From the NCBI GenBank assembly GCA_002682825.1, contig NOKP01000019.1:310001-374000 (forward strand): DNA of 64,000 nucleotides, read 5' to 3'. Both the position numbers and the translations under genes were made by a program. The notes below the pieces were generated by a model, which was not told the DNA's origin, did no database searches, and saw only the letters and a program-made list of their open reading frames with translations. How positions within the stretch are numbered: the first letter of the stretch is position 1; each line of letters begins with the position of its first letter. This DNA is from Neonectria sp. B-13 (Eukaryota; Ascomycota; Sordariomycetes; Hypocreales; Nectriaceae). This document shows, one piece after another, positions 12,101-27,100 of the stretch.

Positions 12101-15100
12101 GAAGACGGTTCGCAGCGCAGGGTGACGATCAATGACTTGAGCACAAGCTTGGGATAGCTTCTGCGCGTCAACAGTAAAGCCGCTGGGAGTTACTTCGAGG
12201 ACAGTGTGGAATAGATACTGCGATGGGTCGAGCAGCTGACTGAGCAGCATACCTGTCTGCATAGGGGAGCAGGGATACATGTCCTCTACCTCATCGAAGC
12301 GAACGTGAACGGCAGGGAGAGACTTGGTGACAAGCTCGTGAAGCCCAGTGTAACCGAAGGGCATGAGAGGGAAGTCGCTGAGAGTCGGAGTATAGGGAGC
12401 CTCGCTCAGCTTTCTTGCAGCGTCGATGAGCACTTCCTCACAGTTCGACACCCATTTGTCGATGCGGTTTTGGTGGAGCATGTGCTTGTTGTACATGAAC
12501 GTGAAGCTAATGCCTTCGTCGAGAATCGAGATGGAAATCTCAAACAAAGCTAGACGACGAGTCTCGGGCGCGACGTCGGAAATCATGTTCATTTCTTCCT
12601 CAGTCATGGGGAAATCAACCGATCCCAATAGAGAATCGCTCTGGCTCGTCTGCTGAGTACGGCCGAGGTAATTCAGCAAAACCTCCATGGGTTCATGGTT
12701 GCCAAGGTCTCGCTTCCCCGACTCTGTCAGGTAACGATGGGCAAAGTACGGACGACCGTTGCTTGGCACGCTGCGGCGCACGTCTTTGACCCTGCGGACA
12801 GAGTCGATGGTATCGTCGAGGTTGAGGTTGTCCAGAGATAGATGAACGGGGCAAAGTGACGTGAACCACCCGACAGTTTGGGAAAGGTCGATGGTATGAT
12901 CCCAAGGCTCACGGCCGTGGCCTTCGTTGAACAGGGTTGGAAGTTCTCGCTCTCCAAAGGTATGTCCGAACGACTGGAGTAAAGCGGAGACGAATAGATC
13001 CAGCGGCTCAGTCTTGAGTGCCGTGTGCGAGTCACCCAGCACCAGAGAGACGATGTCAGCATCTGACACGACAAAGGATTTGCGGGTAACATCTCCATAG
13101 GCGTTGGTGGTGTTTGACATGCCCCAGAAATACAAATCGGCAGGTTGCACAGGGAAAGATAGCAAACCCTCACCATGCTTCTCGAGAGATTTGGCATGCT
13201 CAGTCTGAGCTGCATTCCATGCTTGGAATGAGAAGGGCTTGGAAGACTTTGGAGAGGCAGTAGTAAGGAAGGCCTCAAGGTCCTGGATGATGTTGATCCA
13301 GGAGACAATGTCAACAACCAGATGGTGAGCAATGAGGGACACTACTTGGGACCCATCAGGCTGTTCGAAGAGGTCAACGACGAACACGGGTCCGGAAATG
13401 TCGATACTCTTTTGGCTGGCGGCGATGAACGAAATCATGTCAGATCTCGCAGCGAGCTTATGGAAGCGGAAGCTGTACGAAGCTTCAACGTCTGACGCAA
13501 TCTGCTGAGTCCACTGTCCATCGGGGGATCTGTTGAAGCGCGATCGAAGCATGGAATGCCTCTGCACGAGTGCGTGGACAGCATGCTCAAACCTGGATAC
13601 GTCGACGGGGCTCTTGACCGACAACAGCTGACTTTGATTGAAGCGGTCTCCGTGGTCCTTGTTGAAGCTGTTGTTGAAGAAGAGCTGCTGGATTGGCGAC
13701 AACTCAAAGGCCCGGTTGACTTGTTCCTCATATTCAGGGACGTCATTTTGCGATTGGCGGCCTTCCGTCTCGATGAGCGTAGCCAGTTCGGTGATAGACT
13801 TGCCCCTCATGATCTCCTGCATAGACAATCTGATGGATTGGTCGCGGCAGCGAGTCATGGTTTGAATCGCCGTGATGGAGTCGCCGCCGAGGCTGATGAA
13901 CGAGCGGTTGATGGGCGTCTCATCCTCGGCAATGTTGAGGACTGACGACCAGATACGCCTGAGTTGCCGTCCAACCGAAGTGTTGGGCTCGACAATGTCT
14001 TCGCTGCCTTCTGAACCGACCGCAATTTTGTACGTGTCCGCGTCCATGTTGGCGAGCCATGTCTGAGCGCTGGCCCTATCGAGCTTGCCAGACAGCAAGA
14101 GAGGAATGGCTTCAACCACGAGCCAAACCGATGGCACCATGTAAGGTGGAAGGTTCTCAGAGAGATGACCTTGGATAGCGGAGATCTGTGCCCTAGCAGC
14201 TTCCATGATGGAAGTAGACACAGGAACAAGGCTTGACGACGCAATGCATGATTCGTCAGACATGAGGTTGGCGAGGGAAACTATGGCTACCAGACGACCC
14301 TTGCAGATTCCAGACGCGGGCAGGTTGACGAGGGCGTGGCAAATGCGCTGGTCAGACTCAAGACGAGCCTCAATCTCGCCGAGCTCCATGCGCTGACCGT
14401 GAAGTTTGACCTGGTGATCCTTGCGGCCCATATAAGTCAGGGTTCCATCGGGGCAGTATTTGACCAGGTCGCCAGTCTTGTACAACCGCATGGGCTGTTG
14501 GTGTTTCTCGCTGGCGAACAAGTGCATCCACGCAGGGTTTTCGATGAACGACTCTGCCGTCTTTTCACCATCGTTCAGATAGCCGCGCGCCAGAATGGGG
14601 CCGCTGATGAGCAATTCACCGACACAGCCAAGGGGGACGAGGCGGTTATGATCTCTGGCGTCGACGACCCACGTGTGGCCGCCATCCATGGCACGACCGA
14701 TGTTTGTGTGAAGCTTGCCAACAGACACGTCGGCGTTGGCGACGGCGAAGATGGTACATTCGGCAGGCCCGTAGCCGTTAATCAGCTCGACCTTGTCCGC
14801 CCAAGTGCCAATGGTCTCGGGGGTCAGAGCCTCACCTCCGCAGACCAGTGTCTGCAGGGTTTTGAATGAGGAGGCGTCCTGGATGTTGGCAACCGAAGGC
14901 GTCAAGAAGGCCCAAGTGGCTCCGAGTGTGTTCATGGCACCCGGCAAATCGCCCGTCCTCATCTCCTCGCTGGGGACGCAGAGGCAGGCGCCGTTAATCC
15001 AGGTACCAAAAGTCTCTCCCATCGCTATATCAAATGCATACGATGTGAAGTGGAACACGCTCGAAGTCCGGGTGAGATTCATGCGTTTCATGAATGCCTT

Positions 15101-18100
15101 GGAGCTCGCGCAGAACGAGCCATGGTCAATCACAACACCCTTTGGCTTTCCGGTACTGCCAGAGGTGTAAATGACGAATGCGGCATCTCGGCTTGCAACG
15201 CTTGGCAGATCTTGCGATGCGACATCCTCACGGGGCAGAGTGGCAGTGAACAAGTCACTATTGACTAACACCACGGATTCGACAAGGCCGTTGAAGCGGT
15301 CTTGATACTGTGGTGAGCAAAGGGCAAGACGGGATTTGCAGTCGCGGACGATTTCTGCGTGGCGAGCGGGAGGATGCGCCGGGTCCAAGGGAACGAGGGC
15401 ACCGCCAGCGAGCGTCACCGCCAGCATAGAGACCGACGTCCACAGGGACTTGTCCATGCAGCACGGGACCAACGTCTCAGCTCGCACGCCCTTCTGTACG
15501 AGGAACTTGGCGAGGCGGATGGCGTGTTGTCGGACGGCATCGTAGCTGAGTTGGCCATCCCAAGCACGAATGGCAGTGGCATGTGGTTGCGTCGAGGCCG
15601 ACTGCCAGAACAGGCTGGGAATGCTCTCCTCAACGTACTTGAAAGTAAAGTGATTCCACTCCTTGATGATTCGTACATCTTCTTGGCTGCAAAGTTGAAG
15701 CTCTGCGACCTTGCGGGTGGGCTCTCGCGACATGCTGATGAGCTGTTCCACCAGGGCATCGAATTGATGGGCGACGCGCTTCACTTGCCAGCTTGTCATG
15801 ACCGCCTCGTCATGATGCATTGTCAGGACGATGTTATGAGCCTCAATCGCGCACTCAACGACCAGCGGGTATGTGAAGAAGCTCTGCTGCTCGAGTTCGT
15901 CTTCTAGTGGCTGTAAGAACTCCTGCTGACTCGTTGTTTCTTCAGCAGACTGGATGACCAGCAGGTTCTTGAAGTCGCACGCAACTGCCATGGCGTCCCC
16001 GAGACGCTTGATATTTTGAAGACCGGCATGCTGATAGGGAATCACCTCAGCCGCTTGCTCGTGGAGAGTCTTCAAGAAGTGGCTAACAGTAGCGTCCCAG
16101 TCAATCCGAATCCTTGACGGTACAGTGGTCAAGGTAGGTCCAAGAATGTCGCCAACATTGTCAAGAGCAATGTCACGCCCAGACAGGGTCTCACCGAAGA
16201 CGACGTCATCAGAGCCGGTTTGAGACCCCATGACAAGCGCCCACGCTGCGCGGACGACTGTCGGGATAGTAATGTCCATGTCGAGGCTACCTCGACTGTA
16301 CTGAATAGTGTGCTTCAACGATGCACCGGAAGATTCAGCATCTGATGTGGAGGTGACGGGTGGGAAATGCGGTACAGAAGCGCCTTGGAGCCTGGCCTTC
16401 CAGAACTCATCGGACGCTTGTACATCGACGTCTTCCAGGTACTTGATGAAGTTGGCAAACGGAACAATCGGAGTAAGTGAATCGACGCCGTCTCCATAGT
16501 AGAATTGTGAAACCAACTTCAGCACCGAAGGCATACTCCAAGCATCGTACAGCGCGTGGTGGACGGTCCACACAAAGTAACGGGAGCCAGCATCAGCCGA
16601 GTTGACGATTGTGTATCGGGCTAGGGCGCCGCCATTTTGTTTAGGGACTGGCTTGGTATTGTCGTTGGCGGATTTCAAGCTGCTGTGGTCGTCCCACTCG
16701 ATTTCTTGAGGCTGGAGGACAACTTGATAGGACTTGAGGGATTGGGCGTTGACGATGCGCGATCTCAAAATGTCCACTTGGTCAACAGTCTTTTGCCATG
16801 CGAGCTTGAAGCGGTCGAGGTCGACACTGCCAGGGAGTTCAAAGACATTCTTAGCAACATATGCACCTGGCTGCTGCATGGACGACGTCACAAGACCCTC
16901 TTGAAGAGAGCTGCACGGGTAGACATCCTGGATTTGGCTGCTCCGGATGCCACAACGTTCTGCAAGCTCATCAAGCAGCAGAGAGGGAGACGCGACGTCT
17001 CGCAGCAGGGACAGACTTTTCACGACAGTGACGCGAGCGTCGTTCGACAGCCCGCATGACGTTGCCATGTCCGACAGCTTGGGATGCTTAAACACGTTCA
17101 TGACGGTGAGGACGACGTCCTCCATCCTGGCGGCAGCGACAAGCTTCATGGCGCCGACGGAATCGCCGCCGAGCCTAAAGAAGCTGTCGTCCCTGCTGAT
17201 TGCATCGGAACCAAGATTCAAGACCTTGCCCCAGACCTTCTGCAGTTTGCGCTGCATGGACGTTGTAGGGACTCGCTTCTGGCTGGCTCCGGCGAGCTTG
17301 TAGGCGGCCATCTGTTGAGGCGGTATAGACTGAACGATGGCCTTTAGCCTCTGGCGATCCAGCTTGCCGGCCAAAGTCCATGGCATCTTCACCACTGGGA
17401 TATAGATAGTCGGCACCATGTACGACGGTAAGGCTCCTCTGAGGGCCGTCTTGAGCGATTGACCAAGTTTGGAGGAAGCGCTTGACATGGGCAGGAGAAT
17501 GTCGTTGATCTCTCCAAGCTCCGCATCCTCGACCTTCTCTTCGCTGGTAAAGAACACAGCCAATGCCTTGGTAGAGGTCTTAGTCTGGGGAATTACCAAG
17601 TCTACGACTGATTGAACGTCTGCCGGTAGGTTGGATTTGACGTGGTGTTCAATCTCGCCGAGCTCAATACGCTGTCCGTTGAGCTTGATCTGAGTGTCCT
17701 TGCGTGCCATGTAGTTGAAGGAGCCGTCGGAGTTGTAGGCGACCAGATCACCAGTCTTGTACATGCGGTCTATGCGGTCGCCAGCGAGCTGCATGCTTGT
17801 GCGCCAAGCCGGATGCTTGATGAAGGCATCTCGAGTCTTGGCCTCGTTGCCCAGGTACCCTCTCGCGACAATGGGGCCTTCGACGACAAGTTCGCCGATG
17901 CTGCCGATTGGCATGAGGCGGTTATGGTTACGCGGGTCGACGATCCAGCAACGACTACCGACGGCGTGTCCGATAGTGGCAGGTTCTCTGTTTAGAACGG
18001 TGCCGTCATCATCGACTTTGGTGCTGGTTGCGGCGATGACAGATGTCTCGCTCGGTCCATAGGCATTGACAAGAGCCGCGTTGTTGGCCCACTTGGTGAT

Positions 18101-21100
18101 GTGATCCTTCGACATGGCTTCACCACCAGTAACGAGCACCTTGAGTGTAGGAACGATGCCGGGCTTGAGCACATTCGCCACAGATGGTGTGAGAAGGGTC
18201 CAGTTGACATTAAGCTTGGTGATGGCGGCAGCCAAATCGTTCATACGCTCCTGGTCGCTGGGGATGCAGATACAGCCTCCCACCAACAGCGTGGACAGAA
18301 TCTCCATGATGCTGGCATCGAACGTGTGCGACGCGAACTGAAGCACGCGAGACGCAGAGGTCATTTTGATGGCCTTGGCATGGGCCGTACCTCCAGTAGT
18401 AAAGGCGCTGTGCTCAATGATTGTGCCCTTGGGCAGACCGGTGGTGCCAGAGGTGAAGATGATGTAGGCCGGGTTGTTGGGTGCAACTTGGACTTGAAGC
18501 GAGCCGGCCGTGTCAGGTAGTTGCGATACAGACTCTTGGCTAACAGCGAACGTCTGAATGCCCAGACTTCCAAACTTCTGCGTCAGGGACGATGAGCAGA
18601 GAATGAGCTTAGAATCAACGCTGCGAATGAGGAAGTTGATGCGCTCAGGGGGGTGAGTAGGGTCAAGGGGCACAAATGCGCCTCCGGCCTTGAGAACTGC
18701 CATCATCGCGACGACTGTCCAGGCCGACTTTTCGAAACAAAGAGGGACATACGTCTCCGGCTTGACCCCGAGGGACACCAAGTGCTGGGCGAGTCGCGAA
18801 GCCATAGCATCCAGTTCGAGGTAAGTGAAGCTCGCATCCCAGGCTTGAACGGCCGGTGTCTCGTCGGGTCGTTGTTCAGCGTTGTGCTCAAAGACGTGAT
18901 GCACGCACGTCTCCAAGAACTCGGGCTCGGCATCGTTCCAAGATGCCAACTGTTGCGAGCAGTACTCACTGAGGAAGTTGAGCTCTCCTATCGGGGTCGC
19001 CGAGTCATAGGCGACGATTGAACTCACGACCTGGTCAAACGTGGAAGCGATGTTCTTGGCCTGTGAGTCGGAAATCTTGTCTGTCCAGTAGCATAGCTGC
19101 AGCTCCGCACTCGAGTCCCAGACCTCGACGTTGACGGTCATGTCGTATTCGCTGGGATCCTGCGCGTCACTAACGTCGAACGAAATAGGTCCCGTAGCCA
19201 TGGATTTGGAGACGGACCGTCGCTGGAAGGAGTAGGCAGTGTTGAAGAGAGGAGCGTTCGAGGTGCCCATCTCGTGCTGGACGTCAGCGAGCGAGACCTG
19301 CTTGTGCTGCATAGCTCCCACGAGGTCCGCCTGGACAGTCTCCAGAACGTCGCCGAGGCTGGTGGAAGGATTGATATGCACTCGGCAAACGAGCATGTTG
19401 ATGAAGACGCCAACTGCCTCGTCAATGTCGCGGACCGGAATGTCCCGCCCAGCGACGAGATAGCCAAAACAGACGTCGTCAAGGCCCGTGTATGCTTGAA
19501 GAACGAGGGCCCAGGCCAGCTGAAGGACGTTGGAGAGTGTGACGCCTCGCTCAGTGCAGAACGCCTGGAGGTCGCGAGCTCGAGAGATTTCCTGGTCCAA
19601 CGCTCGCAGAACCTTGGGCTCTGCGGCTCCGTCGGTCAGCGTGGGGAGGCAGCAAGTCTCGGTTCCGGTTAGGTAGTTCTTCCAGTAGTTCACGGTTTTG
19701 GAGCTTCGGCTTTCCTGCAAGTGAGCGACGTAGTCCCTGTAGACAGATAGACTCGACGCAGCCAAGGTGCCCTCGTACGCCAAGGCGAGGTCACGGAACA
19801 GAATTGGCATGGAGGTTCCATCGGCGATGGCGTGGCTCATCTCTAGCACGCAGATCACCGTTCCCTCTGGCGTCTTGAAGATGCTCAGACGGTGGGGTGG
19901 TTGGTTGGCGGGCAGACCCAAGGATGAATGCGTACCAAGTCTCTGAGCTAGCTCGTCGTCGGTGCATTCGAGGATGGCGATGTTGGCAACGTGCTTCTTT
20001 AGAACCACTTGGTCCATTGCGCCTTCATGTAGCAAACTGTCCAAGAACACAGTTCGAAGACTAGAATGGTGTCGCACGACGTTTTGCCATGCGTCTCCTA
20101 GGCGCTGCATGTCCACAGCATCGCCGGGCTGCGCGCAGTTGACCGTAAACGTGATTGAGTACGCGTAGTATTCGGGATTTCTGATCTGTGTGAAGAGGAT
20201 GCCCTGCTGGACCGGAGAGCACGGGTATGCAGCTTCAAGGTCGTTCAGGGAGGCAATTCCCACTTCAGACAGCTTCTCTTCAATCTGGGACAAGCCCCTG
20301 AAGGTCAAGGGGAGCAAAGACAGGTCGGCAGTCGTTGGCTCAGGCTTGGCTTGAGAGAGCCTTTGCACAGCCTGGCTAATGGACGTGCTGCAAGCCTCGA
20401 TCCAGTTTCGAATAGAACGTTGACGATCCATGTGGCGATTGAAAGAGAAGCTGAAGCTCAAGCTGTTGCCCGTGAACGAGGCTGAGATCTCGAAGAGTGC
20501 GAGGCGGGGAACTGTGGCCCCAATGTCGGTTTCCGAATTCACCGAGTCCAACATACTCCCACCGAGCGACTTGAATACCGACTCGCCGGACTCAGCTTGT
20601 TGTGTCTGCCCGAGGAAGTTGAAGGCGATTTCCACAGGCCATTCCTGGGTATGCGTCTGGCCTTCTTGGGATAGCAGGCTGTGAGCAAAGTAAGGACGGC
20701 CCTTGCCGGGAACCTTGCGCCTAAAGTCCTTTACCCAGCGCACGATGTCGAGAATATCTGCCTCTGCGGGTAAGGACTCGGGCAGGTAGACTGGGCAAAG
20801 AGTGGTAAACCATCCGACCGTGCGCGATAGGTCTAGCTTGTCATCCCAAGGCTCTCTGCCGTGGCCCTCGTTGAAGATGGACGGGACGCTAGGGCGGTCC
20901 GAAAAGGTTTTGTGGAAAGACGCCAACAGCGAGGCTAATAAGACGTCCACAACATCGGTCTGGAAGGCGTCGTGGCAAGGACCCAGGAGCAAAAGAGAGT
21001 CATTGGTGGCCATCTCGAAGGTCTCGGTGATGGAGTCACCGTGGAGGTTCGGCACGCCTTGCATTCCCCAGTACGAGAGATCGTGTTGAGGTATCTGAAC

Positions 21101-24100
21101 ATCGTGAAATACCTGTTCCAATGTTGCTTTCTGAGCTTGCTCATGTTGCATAGAGTTCCAGGTCTGGAAGGAAAGTGGCTTGGCAGGGCTGTAGGCAGCT
21201 GAGGACAAGAGTCCCTCAAGATCCTGCAGGATAATGTTCCAAGAAACGACATCAATGACAAGGTGGTGAGCGACGAACGCAACGATTTGAGTGCCGTTTC
21301 CCTCCATCTCGAAGATATCTGCGGCGCAGAGAGGTCCTTGGACAATGTTGAGGCTCTTCTGGCTCTCTTCGATCAAGGCGGAGAGGCGACTTTGATCGAC
21401 ACTCGTATGTGATCGGAGGGCGTATGAGCCAGCGATGTTGTTGGTTATGCGCTGAGACCAGCTACCATTCTCCTCTGAGAAGCGGGCACGGAGCATGCTG
21501 TGTGTCTCGATGATGGTTTCCAAAGCTGTTGATAGCTCTTGAGGGGTGATTGTCCGCGTGGTTCCCAAAAGCATGCTCTGGTTGAAATGAGTAGATTCAG
21601 CGCCCATGCACTCAAAGTAAACCTTCTGAATAGGCGACAAATCAAAAGGCGTATTTTCCTGCTCCTGATCATATACGACCTCTTCGACAGCAGTAGCATG
21701 AGACGCAAGCTCGACGATGGACTTGCTCTGCATAATTTGACCAACCGTGACAGCCATGTTCGAAGACCGACAAACAGCCATCAACTGCATCGCGGAAATG
21801 GAATCGCCTCCCAGATGGAGGAATGACTGCTTGAACGGGACCTTGTCCACTTTGAGGTTGAGGACCTTGGCCCACGCAGCTCTGAGCTTGACTTCCACCT
21901 CCGATGCTTCTCTGTCCAGAGCAGATGCTTGCTCCTGCGCGTCAAGAACTAATTGGTGATGCTCAGCAGTCATCTCCTCGACCCAATTCACGACATTCCG
22001 GCGGTCAAGCTTGCCGGATGGGAGGAGGCGGATGTGGTCCACGACGATCCACGTAGATGGGATCATGTAAGCGGCCAGGTACCCTGCCATTCTCTCACGA
22101 ATACCTGTCAAGTGAGAGGAGGAAGCATGCTTTCCGACGAGCTGCATTTCCCCATTCGTCGTCTCTCGTTTGATCCCGGCAAGTGACTGTAGAGATAAGA
22201 CGGCGACAAGACGCTTCTTGCAAGGGCCAGACGATGGAATAGCTGCCAGACCATATTGGACGGCAGGATCTGCGCCGAGATGGTGCTCGACCTCGGACAA
22301 CTCGAGTCTTTGGCCGTTGACCTTGACTTGGTTATCCTTGCGGCCTTGGAAGACGATAGTTCCGTCCTCGGCGAGCTTGACCAGATCTCCGGTCTTGTAC
22401 ATTCTGCGCTCGGTGTTTGCAGCTGCGTCGGAGAACTGACTGCACCACCTTGGGTTGGTGATGAAGGATTCCGCAGTCTTCTGGGGGTTCTTGAGATAGC
22501 CCTGAGCAAGGATTGGACCCTCTACCACGAGCTCACCGACGGCGCCGATGGGCACCAGTCTGTCGTGGTTGGTCGCGTCGGTGACCCAGCAAAGACCTCC
22601 CACTGCCCGGCCGATATTCGAAGGGCCAGATGCAAACGTGACGGCCGTGTTGACCGCAGCAACGACAGCTGTTTCACTAGGACCGTACGCGTTCATCAAC
22701 TGGACAGACGATCCCCAGGAAGAGATGTGAGCAGAGGACATGGCCTCGCCTCCAAGAACCAGTGTCTTGAGCCCGGGGACGAGGGATGGCTGGATCAGCT
22801 GAGCGACGGAGGGCGTCAACAAAGTCCAGTTGACATCCATGCGATTGATAGCTCCCGCAACATCGTTGATACGCTCCTCGTCGCTTGGCACACACACCGT
22901 TCCGCCATGGATAAGCGTGGTTAAGATCTCCATGATACTGGCGTCAAAAGTGTGAGAGGCGAATTGCAAAACTCGCGACGACTCCGTCATCCCCATGGCG
23001 GAGCCGTGAGCAGTTGCACCAGTGCAGAAAGCCGAGTGATCGACGATAGTTCCCTTGGGCTTCCCTGTTGTGCCGGAGGTGAAGATGACGTAGGCCGGGC
23101 TGCTGATAGACAACGAGGGAGCCGGCTGCTCGCGGGGTGAGATGCCATTGATAAAGGCCCGTGAAACAGGGATCGCCTTCGGTCCGAGGCTTTCCACGCG
23201 CTCCGCGTATTGAGGAGAGCAGAGAACAACAGTAGCCTCGACATCGGCGAGGATGCCGTTGATTCGGGCGTCGGGATGCGCAGGGTCCAACGGCACAAAA
23301 GCAGCACCCGACTTCAGGATGGCCAGGATTGAGACGACGACGAGAGACGACTTTTCCATGCAGAAGGGAACAATGGAATTGCCACCGATGCCGTTGTCGA
23401 CCAGAATACACGCAAGCTGGGTAGAAAGATGGTCAAGCTCGGCGTACGTAAGGTTGTTGTCCCACGCGCAGACGGCCAGCTTGTCTTGCGCTTGGGCAGC
23501 ACCTCGGGCCTTGATCACATCGTGTACTAGTCGGTTAACGGGAGACGGAATTGCACCGTTCATATCCTGCAGCGTCTCGCGATCTCGGAGGCTTAGCATG
23601 GCTAGGTCGCCGAGTTTCTCATCGCTCAGCTCAGAAGAGCTCACGGAATCTAGCATAAAGGCAAACTGATCCATGACGCGCTGCATCTGCGGTTCCGAAA
23701 TGACGCCCTGGTCGAAGTGGACGACTGTTTCGAGCTCTGCATCTCCAATGTGGCACGACAGCATGAGAGGGTAGGAGTAGAAGTTGGTACCCGCCATCTC
23801 GTTCGTCTGCTCGTCCCAAAAGGAATCAGCGGACTCTCGTGACCCGTTGTTGATGGCGATGAGATTTTGGGCGCCGCATGCCATGGCCGTGTCGCTGTTG
23901 AGGCGCTTGATGCGATGGATGCCGACATATTGATGCGCCCTCGCCTCCGCTGATTCAGCTTGAACGGTTCCGAGGAACTCAGCGACCGTTTGCGACGGCT
24001 CAAGCACCATCCGCGTTGGCACAGTCGCCAGAGTTGCGCCCACCATCTCTTCGATTCCGGGGACGGGAGCATCGCGCCCCGTGACAGTTTCCCAGAAGAC

Positions 24101-27100
24101 AACGTCGTTTGCCGCCGAGTAGGCCGCGACAGTAAGTGCCCAAGCTGCGCGGATCCTCGTGGCCGCGGTGATTTCTGATCCGGACGGGCGGTTCAGCTCT
24201 GCTTTGTGGATCATCAGACTGCTCGCACTCGCCTGATAATCAGGGTTGGGCAGCCGTGGGAAGTGCTGAGCTGACATGTTGGACAGGCGGGACTGCCAGA
24301 ACTCGTCCGCCTGCTCCGAGTCGAGTCCGGTAAGATATCTGATGAAGTTGGCGTACGAGGGGCCGCTCAGCTGTGAAGGGCCTATGTCTTCCTGGTAGCA
24401 TTGCTTGACCTTGTCCAGGATGACAGGTAAACACCAGCCATCATAGAGCGCGTGGTGTATGGTCCAGACAAAAAGGACTCCGGTGGAACCATCGCCAACG
24501 ACCGTGTGGTTGGTCAATCTCCCACCATTATGGAGTGGAAGTTGACGTCGAGACTCTTCCAGGTCCGAGAGGCTGGCGACGGAAGACCATTCGGGGGCAT
24601 CGTCGGCGACCACCACCTGCACGAACCCGACATCTTCAGTGTGGACGATTCTCGTTCGCAGCGTGGGCTCGGCCTTGACAACGAGATGCCACGCCTTCTT
24701 GAACCTGAGGATATCTATGTCATCCGGTAGGCGGTACACAAGCTGGGCAACATAAGCGCCAGGCTCCTTGTTTGAGAGCGCCATGAGACCCTCCTGGATG
24801 GCGGTGCAAGGGTAGATATCCTGAATCGCCTGAGCGTTGATGCGAGCAAAGGCTGCAACCTCCCGCTTGAACACGTCCAGCGAAGGTGCGTTGGATAACA
24901 ACGAGAAAGGCTGGACGACCGTGACGGCAGTCTTGGACATTGGGAGTGCTGCGTGAGCCATATCCAGCAGAGATGGCTTTTGGAAGATGCTGGCCACGGT
25001 CAAGTGCATGTCAGACTGTCGTGCAAGCGTGACTAGGCGCATCGCACCGATCGAGTCTCCTCCGAGCTTGAAGAAATGATCATCGACTCCGATGGATGCC
25101 GCGTCAATGTTCAGCACATGGGCCCACATATCAGCGAGCTTCTTCTCAATGCCGCTCGACGGGGCTCTGCCACTCGTCGTGGCGAGCTTGTATGAGGCCA
25201 TTCGCGATGCCGGCACAGCCTGTGCCTGGAGGCGTAGGCCGCGGCGGTTCAGCTTACCGGACGAAGTAAGGGGCATCTTGGAGATGGGCAGCCACACGGA
25301 TGGGATCATGTAGGCGGGGATCTTGGTGGACAGGGTGACTTCCAGGTCCTTGGCCAGAGCCCTGAAGGAATCGTACATGTCCAAGATGCTGCTTTCGTCG
25401 CTGCTGTCGGGAACGGAACCGTCGGCGTCGGCGCAAACGAAACAGGCCAGCGACTTCTTGCCGCCCGACACAATGAGCTCAACGGCAGACTGCGAGCCCT
25501 CGGAGAGGTTTTGCTCAATGTGGTGCTCAATCTCTCCGAGCTCGATACGCTGACCGTTGAGCTTGACCTGGGTATCCTTACGTCCGAGGTACATGAGCGT
25601 ACCGTCAGAGTCGTAGCGTACCAGGTCACCGGTCTTGTATAGGCGACGATCCGGACTGCCGCCTTGAGATATACCCTGAAGCCAGGCAGGCGGTGTTATG
25701 AAGGACTGGGCCATCTTCTCGGGCAGGTTCAGGTAGCCTCGAGAAACAATGGGACCGTCAATGAGAAGCTCGCCTGCGCACCCAATCGGAACCAGAGAGT
25801 TGTGGTCGGCGGCATCAACAACCCAAGCGAGGCTTCCAATGGCGCGGCCGATGTTCGTGGCCTTGCCTGGCTGGGCAATATCCCCAGAGTAGGTAGAGTT
25901 GACCGAGCACTCTGAAGGCCCGTAGCAACAGCGTAGAGACACAAAGTCGCGCCAGATGTCGACACATTTGGAAGTCACAGCCTCGCCGCCCAGAGCCAAT
26001 GTCTTCAAGGTCGGGACGTCGGTTGGCTGGAGGAAACAAGCGACAGTGGGGGTGATATCGGCAAAGGTGACCTGGAGGCGGTTGATTGCGCCGGCCAAGT
26101 CATTCAGCCTCTCGTGGTCTGAAGGCACGCATACACAGCCTCCACGGGTGAGCGTGGTGAATATCTCGGCAAGACTGTTGTCGAAGGTATAAGAGGCGAA
26201 CTGTAACACCCTCGAGTCTTGCTCATAGCCCAGCTTAGCGCCGGAGTACTCAGCATTGGTAGCAATTCCTCGATGCTCCAGAACTACGCCTTTGGGCCTA
26301 CCTGTGCTGCCAGAAGTATAGATGACGAAGCAGGCATTGTGAGGAATGACTTGGGGGAGGGACAAGTCCTGCGGCACGACAATGTTTTGAAGCAGATCGG
26401 CATCAACAGCCACCGTCTGCTTGACCATGTTGCTGAACCTGGGCACCATTGACGGGGCTACCAGGGCAATGGACGCACCCGTGTCCTCCGAGCGAAGCCG
26501 CAGCGCAGCATCTGGGTGCGCTGGGTCGAGGGGCACGCATGCACCGCCGGCCTTCAAGATGGCCAACATGGCGACAATGGCAAAGGCAGACTTGTCGAAG
26601 CAGACAAGTACCAAGACTTCTAGGCCGACACCCAATGAGCTGATATGATGGGCCAGCTTCGTGGAGGCGAGATCAAGCTCCGCATAGGTGAAGTCCATGT
26701 CCCAGGAGGCAATCGCCGGAGCGTCGGGACGGGAGATTGCCTGCTGCTTGAACAAGTCATGGACGCAGCTTTCAATGGCTTCAGGCATCTGCTGGTTCCA
26801 TTGACCAAGCTGCTGGCAATGCCGGGTACCGAGGTGCTCGAGCTGGGCAATCGGTTGGTTGCAGTGGTGGAGGACGTTGCTGAGCGCCTTGGTAAAGGTG
26901 CTGGCAACATTGGCGGCCTGTCCGTCAGACAAGGTATCCGACCAGTACATCAGATCAATGGCCATGTCGGCTTCGCCGGCCTCGATGTTGACGGACACGT
27001 TGTATTCGTCAGGATCGTAGGTGGGACGACACTCCTCGAACACGAGGTCGGGGGGATTCTGCTCAGTAGGTGGCAGCTTTCTGTACGACAGTGCCGTGTT

